Source of the DNA: Anammoximicrobium sp032229885
Lineage (GTDB): Bacteria; Planctomycetota; Planctomycetia; Pirellulales; Pirellulaceae
DNA length: 18,093 nucleotides
Direction of reading: 5' to 3'
Assembly: GCA_032229885.1 (NCBI GenBank)
Contig: JAVYAJ010000238.1
Span: 1 to 18,093 of the forward strand
The stretch's first letter is position 1. Each line of letters opens with the position of its first letter. The position numbers and the translations under genes are program-made. The notes under the pieces are model-generated. The model was not told where the DNA came from. It worked only from the letters and a program-made list of their open reading frames with translations, and searched no databases. Below, piece by piece: positions 15,546 to 18,093 of this stretch.

Positions 15546-16006
15546 CGTTCGTCGATCGTGTCGCCGGGCGCCAGACAGGCTGTCCCAAGCGCCAAATCGT
15601 GATCCAAGCGGCGGTCCTGCTCGCATCGGCGGCCGTCATCGCGGCGGCTTGGTGGCTGAAGGTCCAGGACGCCGAAGTCATGTTGCCGGGATGGAATCTC
15701 GCGTTGCCCGAGCTGTGCTGGTTCAAACGTCTGACCGGGGTCGAATGTCCCGGCTGTGGGTTGACCCGAAGCGTGATCAGCTTGGTCCACGGCCATTTTG
15801 CGGCCGCCTGGCAATTCAACCCGACCGGACTTCTGGTTGGGGGAGCGCTGGCTGCGCAGATTCCCTACCGAATCATGCAGATATTCCGTGTGTGGCGCGG
15901 CGCGAGCCCCTGGCGGGCGGACAGGGCCTCGTCTGCGGCGATTTGGATTGCCGTCGTGCTGATGCTAGCAAATCGACTGCCCGAGTGGCGTCATTTCGTA
16001 ATGTAA
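15542..16006 (+). CDS. DUF2752 membrane protein
   Basis: The 154-aa protein has the DUF2752 signature CPGCGLTRS (residues 69-77) followed by a small loop and NPTG, with membrane segments at about 20-38, 95-115 and 131-147. The two cysteines spaced CxxC near the membrane face suggest metal or redox chemistry, but no function is established for the family. Translation is coupled to the TPR gene through the ATGA overlap, so the two proteins probably work together at the envelope. Confidence 0.85.
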   Translation: MTFVDRVAGRQTGCPKRQIVIQAAVLLASAAVIAAAWWLKVQDAEVMLPGWNLALPELCWFKRLTGVECPGCGLTRSVISLVHGHFAAAWQFNPTGLLVGGALAAQIPYRIMQIFRVWRGASPWRADRASSAAIWIAVVLMLANRLPEWRHFVM

Positions 16007-16071
16007 GTGGTTACGAGGCAATAACTTCAATACATTGATCCGCGCCATAGTAGATCTGGGGGCTAAGGTGT

Positions 16072-16100
16072 TTGCTTAGCGAAGCCATTTCGAGTAAACT
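16072..16100 (+). promoter_or_regulatory. Possible promoter of the DUF4912 gene
   Basis: TTGCTT (16072-16077) and TAAACT (16095-16100) lie 17 bases apart in a locally AT-rich stretch. The -35 element overlaps a dyad, GCTAAG (16062-16067) with CTTAGC (16075-16080) around 7 bases, which could be an operator or a hairpin ending the preceding transcript. Confidence 0.4.
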
Positions 16101-16242
16101 AGGGGTCGATGCATGACGTATTTCCAACATCCGGACGGAGACGGGACAGCACAGACGACAGATTTGGCGGCGGATGGGCGGGCGAGGGCAGAGCTCTTGG
16201 CTTGCAGCGCGGCGGCCATGGAGCGTGCGGAGGTACATTCCC

Positions 16243-17697
16243 TTGATTACGGCAGTCGACCTGAACGATCGCACCCGGAAAGACCTCGAGCAAATGGCCA
16301 AGCGCGAAGGCATTTTAGGCTGGCGCGAGATGCGAAAGGCCCAACTGGTTCAGGCCTTGCGACGAAATGCCGCAAAGGTTCGCGCAGCCGCCAAACGCCG
16401 ATCCGCGACAGCCAACGGAACCAAATCGGCGGGGCGCGACGATCGGAAAGGGGCGAAAGCGGCCAAGACTGGCTCGTCCAGGCCGTCGGCCGCATCGACC
16501 AAGCCAGCGATCCCCAAAAAAACGGCTCTACCTGAAAAGACGCCTCGGTCTAAAAAGTCGGCGACTGCCGAAAAGCCAGAGCCATCCGGAAAACGAGCGC
16601 CATCCGTGAAACGCGTGTCGGCGGTAGAGGCAGCGCCGGCGGTAAAGCGAGTGCCGTCTCGAAAGCCGACGCTATCCGCCCCGAGAAAAGACGCCAGCAA
16701 GCCGGCTTCGACGCCGCGCGCGTCGCGGCCGAGCAACGGATCGGCGAGCGTCACACGACCGGTGGTCATCCGCAAGATTAGACTCGCCCAAGAGGAACGT
16801 GATCGATTGCGCGACTTGGCGGGGTTTATCCCTACCGCCGCGCCAACGAGCGAAAATCGGGACAGCGGCACGACGCGAACGCGCGGTAAGCGAGGCGTTC
16901 GGCGAGACCGGCTGGTATTGATGGTTCGCGATTCGTATTGGCTGCAAGCGCATTGGGAAGTCAGCCGGGCGAGCGTCGATCGGATACGGGCGGCGATGAA
17001 CGAGTTCTGGCATACCGCCAAGCCTGTCCTCCGGCTGCTGGAGGTAGACGCTGGCTCGACAACCAGCACGTCCGAGCGGGTCGTGCGCGAGGTCGAGGTG
17101 CATGGCGGGGTGAACAATTGGTATCTGGATGTCAGCGATCCGCCGCACAGCTACCGCGCGGACCTCGGCTACCTCGGCGCCAACGGACGATTTTACTCGT
17201 TGGCGCGCAGCAATGCCGTCACCACGCCGCGACCAGGGGTTGGCGAGGCGTTAGACCAGAATTGGGACGACATCGCCGAGAACTTTGAAAAGGTCTATGC
17301 GCTGAGCGGAGGATACGACGATTCTCAGGAGTGCAATGAACTGAAAGAGCTGTTCGAAGAGCGGCTGAACCGATCGATGGATTCACCGTTGGCGAGCAAG
17401 TACGGAGTCGGTGCGGATACGGCGTCGAACCGCCGGGCGGATCTCGAGTTGGATGTCGATGCCGAATTGATCGTGTTCGGCCGGACAAAGCCCGACGCCC
17501 ACGTGTTGCTGGCCGGTCAGCCGGTCCGGCTGCGCGAAGACGGCAGCTTTCTTGTTCGCAAGGGGTTGCCCGACCGACGGCAGGTGCTGCCCGTCGTGGC
17601 TGGCAGCCGCGATGGAATGGAGCAACGCACCGTCATTTTGGCGATCGAACGAAATACCAAGGTCATGGAGCCGTTGACGCGAGACACGGTGCATTGA
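16243..17697 (+). CDS. Rho_N and DUF4912 domain protein
   Basis: The 484-aa protein has an N-terminal Rho_N/SAP-like fold (ITAVDLNDRTRKDLEQ to LVQAL, about 2-38), a long Lys/Ala/Pro/Ser-rich basic linker (about 45-180), then a DUF4912 domain (about 222-330: DRLVLMVRDSYWLQAHWEVS, NNWYLDVSDPPHSYRADLGY) and a C-terminal beta-rich part repeating the theme (ADLELDVDAELIVFGRTKP with VRLREDGSFLVR). The basic tail and Rho_N domain suggest nucleic-acid binding; the function of DUF4912 is not known. I chose TTG 16243 because GGAGG (16229-16233) is ideally spaced and family members begin with MITA-like sequences; ATG 16174 adds 23 residues lacking homology and has no comparable ribosome site. Confidence 0.85.
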   Translation: MITAVDLNDRTRKDLEQMAKREGILGWREMRKAQLVQALRRNAAKVRAAAKRRSATANGTKSAGRDDRKGAKAAKTGSSRPSAASTKPAIPKKTALPEKTPRSKKSATAEKPEPSGKRAPSVKRVSAVEAAPAVKRVPSRKPTLSAPRKDASKPASTPRASRPSNGSASVTRPVVIRKIRLAQEERDRLRDLAGFIPTAAPTSENRDSGTTRTRGKRGVRRDRLVLMVRDSYWLQAHWEVSRASVDRIRAAMNEFWHTAKPVLRLLEVDAGSTTSTSERVVREVEVHGGVNNWYLDVSDPPHSYRADLGYLGANGRFYSLARSNAVTTPRPGVGEALDQNWDDIAENFEKVYALSGGYDDSQECNELKELFEERLNRSMDSPLASKYGVGADTASNRRADLELDVDAELIVFGRTKPDAHVLLAGQPVRLREDGSFLVRKGLPDRRQVLPVVAGSRDGMEQRTVILAIERNTKVMEPLTRDTVH

Positions 17698-17778
17698 AAA
17701 CCGTTGAACTAGGCAGTCTCTCTGCCATGTTTGTGTTGTCGGTGTAGATATTTGGAAGAGCCGTTAACGAGAACCGCA

Positions 17779-17890
17779 GGGGGCCTACACTTCGGTTCCG
17801 GCCGCGTGTACAGCCAACCTGGGATGGTTGTTTAGGCAACCGTTCCGCTCGGTTGGATCACACAACCCGGAACCCAGGCTCCCCCTTTTT
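17779..17890 (+). ncRNA. Candidate structured RNA or giant terminator hairpin
   Basis: The plus strand folds into a near-continuous hairpin of about 107 nt: GGGGG (17779-17783) with CCCCC (17881-17885), CCT with AGG (17784-17786/17876-17878), GGTTCCGG (17794-17801) with CCGGAACC (17867-17874), GTGT with ACAC (17806-17809/17860-17863), CCAACC (17814-17819) with GGTTGG (17851-17856), GGGA with TTCC (17821-17824/17843-17846, one G-U), and GGTTG (17826-17830) with CAACC (17837-17841) around a 6-base loop. TTTTT follows directly at 17886-17890. It could be a small RNA with its own terminator, an elaborate terminator, or a mobile inverted-repeat element. It does not match any RNA class I know. Confidence 0.45.
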
Positions 17891-17947
17891 CCATTGCGGG
17901 CTCTCACAAAACGCACCGCCACGGCATTGCGGTGGAGAGACTGTCTT

Positions 17948-17987
17948 TTTTTGCTTGCCCGCGACGATTTTTGCTTGCCCGCGACGA
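17948..17987. repeat. Two tandem 20-bp repeats
   Basis: TTTTTGCTTGCCCGCGACGA occurs twice in exact tandem (17948-17967, 17968-17987), with extra T on each side. No gene overlaps it. Confidence 0.9.
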
Positions 17988-18048
17988 TCGTTTTTCCGAC
18001 GCGAGAGCGCCCGGCTCGAAAGCGGGTCGCATTTGGCATCCCCGGGCG

Positions 18049-18093
18049 GCAGCCGGGACGACGGCAGCCGGGACGACGGCAGCCGGGACGACG
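18049..18093. repeat. 15-bp tandem repeat running off the window
   Basis: GCAGCCGGGACGACG repeats three full times (18049-18063, 18064-18078, 18079-18093) up to the last base of the window, so the array probably continues. The unit length of 15 bp would keep a reading frame, but no gene covers it here. Confidence 0.9.

Larger units (their letters stand above)
17698..18093. other. Gene-free tail with hairpins and tandem repeats
   Basis: No open frame here has a recognisable domain. A small hairpin, GGCAG (17712-17716) with CTGCC (17722-17726) followed by ATGTTTGTGTTGT, could be a weak terminator of the DUF4912 gene. A further stem, ACCGC with GCGGT, lies near 17915-17933. The structured element and two repeat arrays are listed separately. 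Confidence 0.55.

Noticed and set aside
17779..17890. 6S RNA
   Set aside because: The element is much shorter than usual 6S RNA and lacks the large central bubble between two long arms.

Overview
The window is high-GC bacterial chromosome. Its gene content suggests a planctomycete, probably Pirellulales-like: a secreted PQQ-type beta-propeller beginning DWPQFRGP, a DUF1080 (3-keto-disaccharide hydrolase) protein, a Rho_N plus DUF4912 protein, a DUF2752 membrane protein and a tmRNA with a tag ending in LVLAA. The assignment is inferred from family content; no marker-gene phylogeny was done.

Layout. (1) 1-443: intergenic DNA with short GC-rich dyad repeats and a palindrome-rich stretch before the first gene. 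(2) 444-3396, plus strand: a compact restriction-modification module of a C5 cytosine methyltransferase, a DUF4928-type protein as probable cognate endonuclease, and a Vsr mismatch endonuclease. (3) 3583-4218, minus strand: the tmRNA gene ssrA with its terminator, a likely promoter and an unusual four-copy 16-bp tandem repeat in its leader. (4) 4484-7109, minus strand: a three-gene operon of secreted PQQ-like propeller, DUF1080 protein and tRNA adenosine deaminase TadA. (5) 7266-12034, minus strand: a coiled-coil zinc-ribbon protein, then (behind a strong terminator) the housekeeping pair dnaG-rpoD, driven by a near-consensus sigma70 promoter. (6) 12351-17697, plus strand: a secreted alpha/beta hydrolase with a PDAVK repeat, a 70-bp heptamer repeat array, a TPR protein overlapping a DUF2752 membrane protein, and a DUF4912 protein starting at TTG. 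(7) 17698-18093: a gene-free tail with a long near-continuous hairpin ending in a T-run, plus two tandem repeats.

How the parts relate. The methyltransferase marks cytosines, the DUF4928 protein would cut unmarked DNA, and Vsr would repair T:G mismatches left by deamination of 5-methylcytosine. The module lies just beyond the 3' end of ssrA, a classic integration site for genomic islands, but no integrase or att duplication is visible. The dnaG-rpoD pair is the core of the classic macromolecular-synthesis operon, here without rpsU immediately upstream. No CRISPR array, insertion sequence or phage gene was seen. The best candidates for something undescribed are the structured element at 17779-17890 and the 16-bp repeat array in the ssrA leader.
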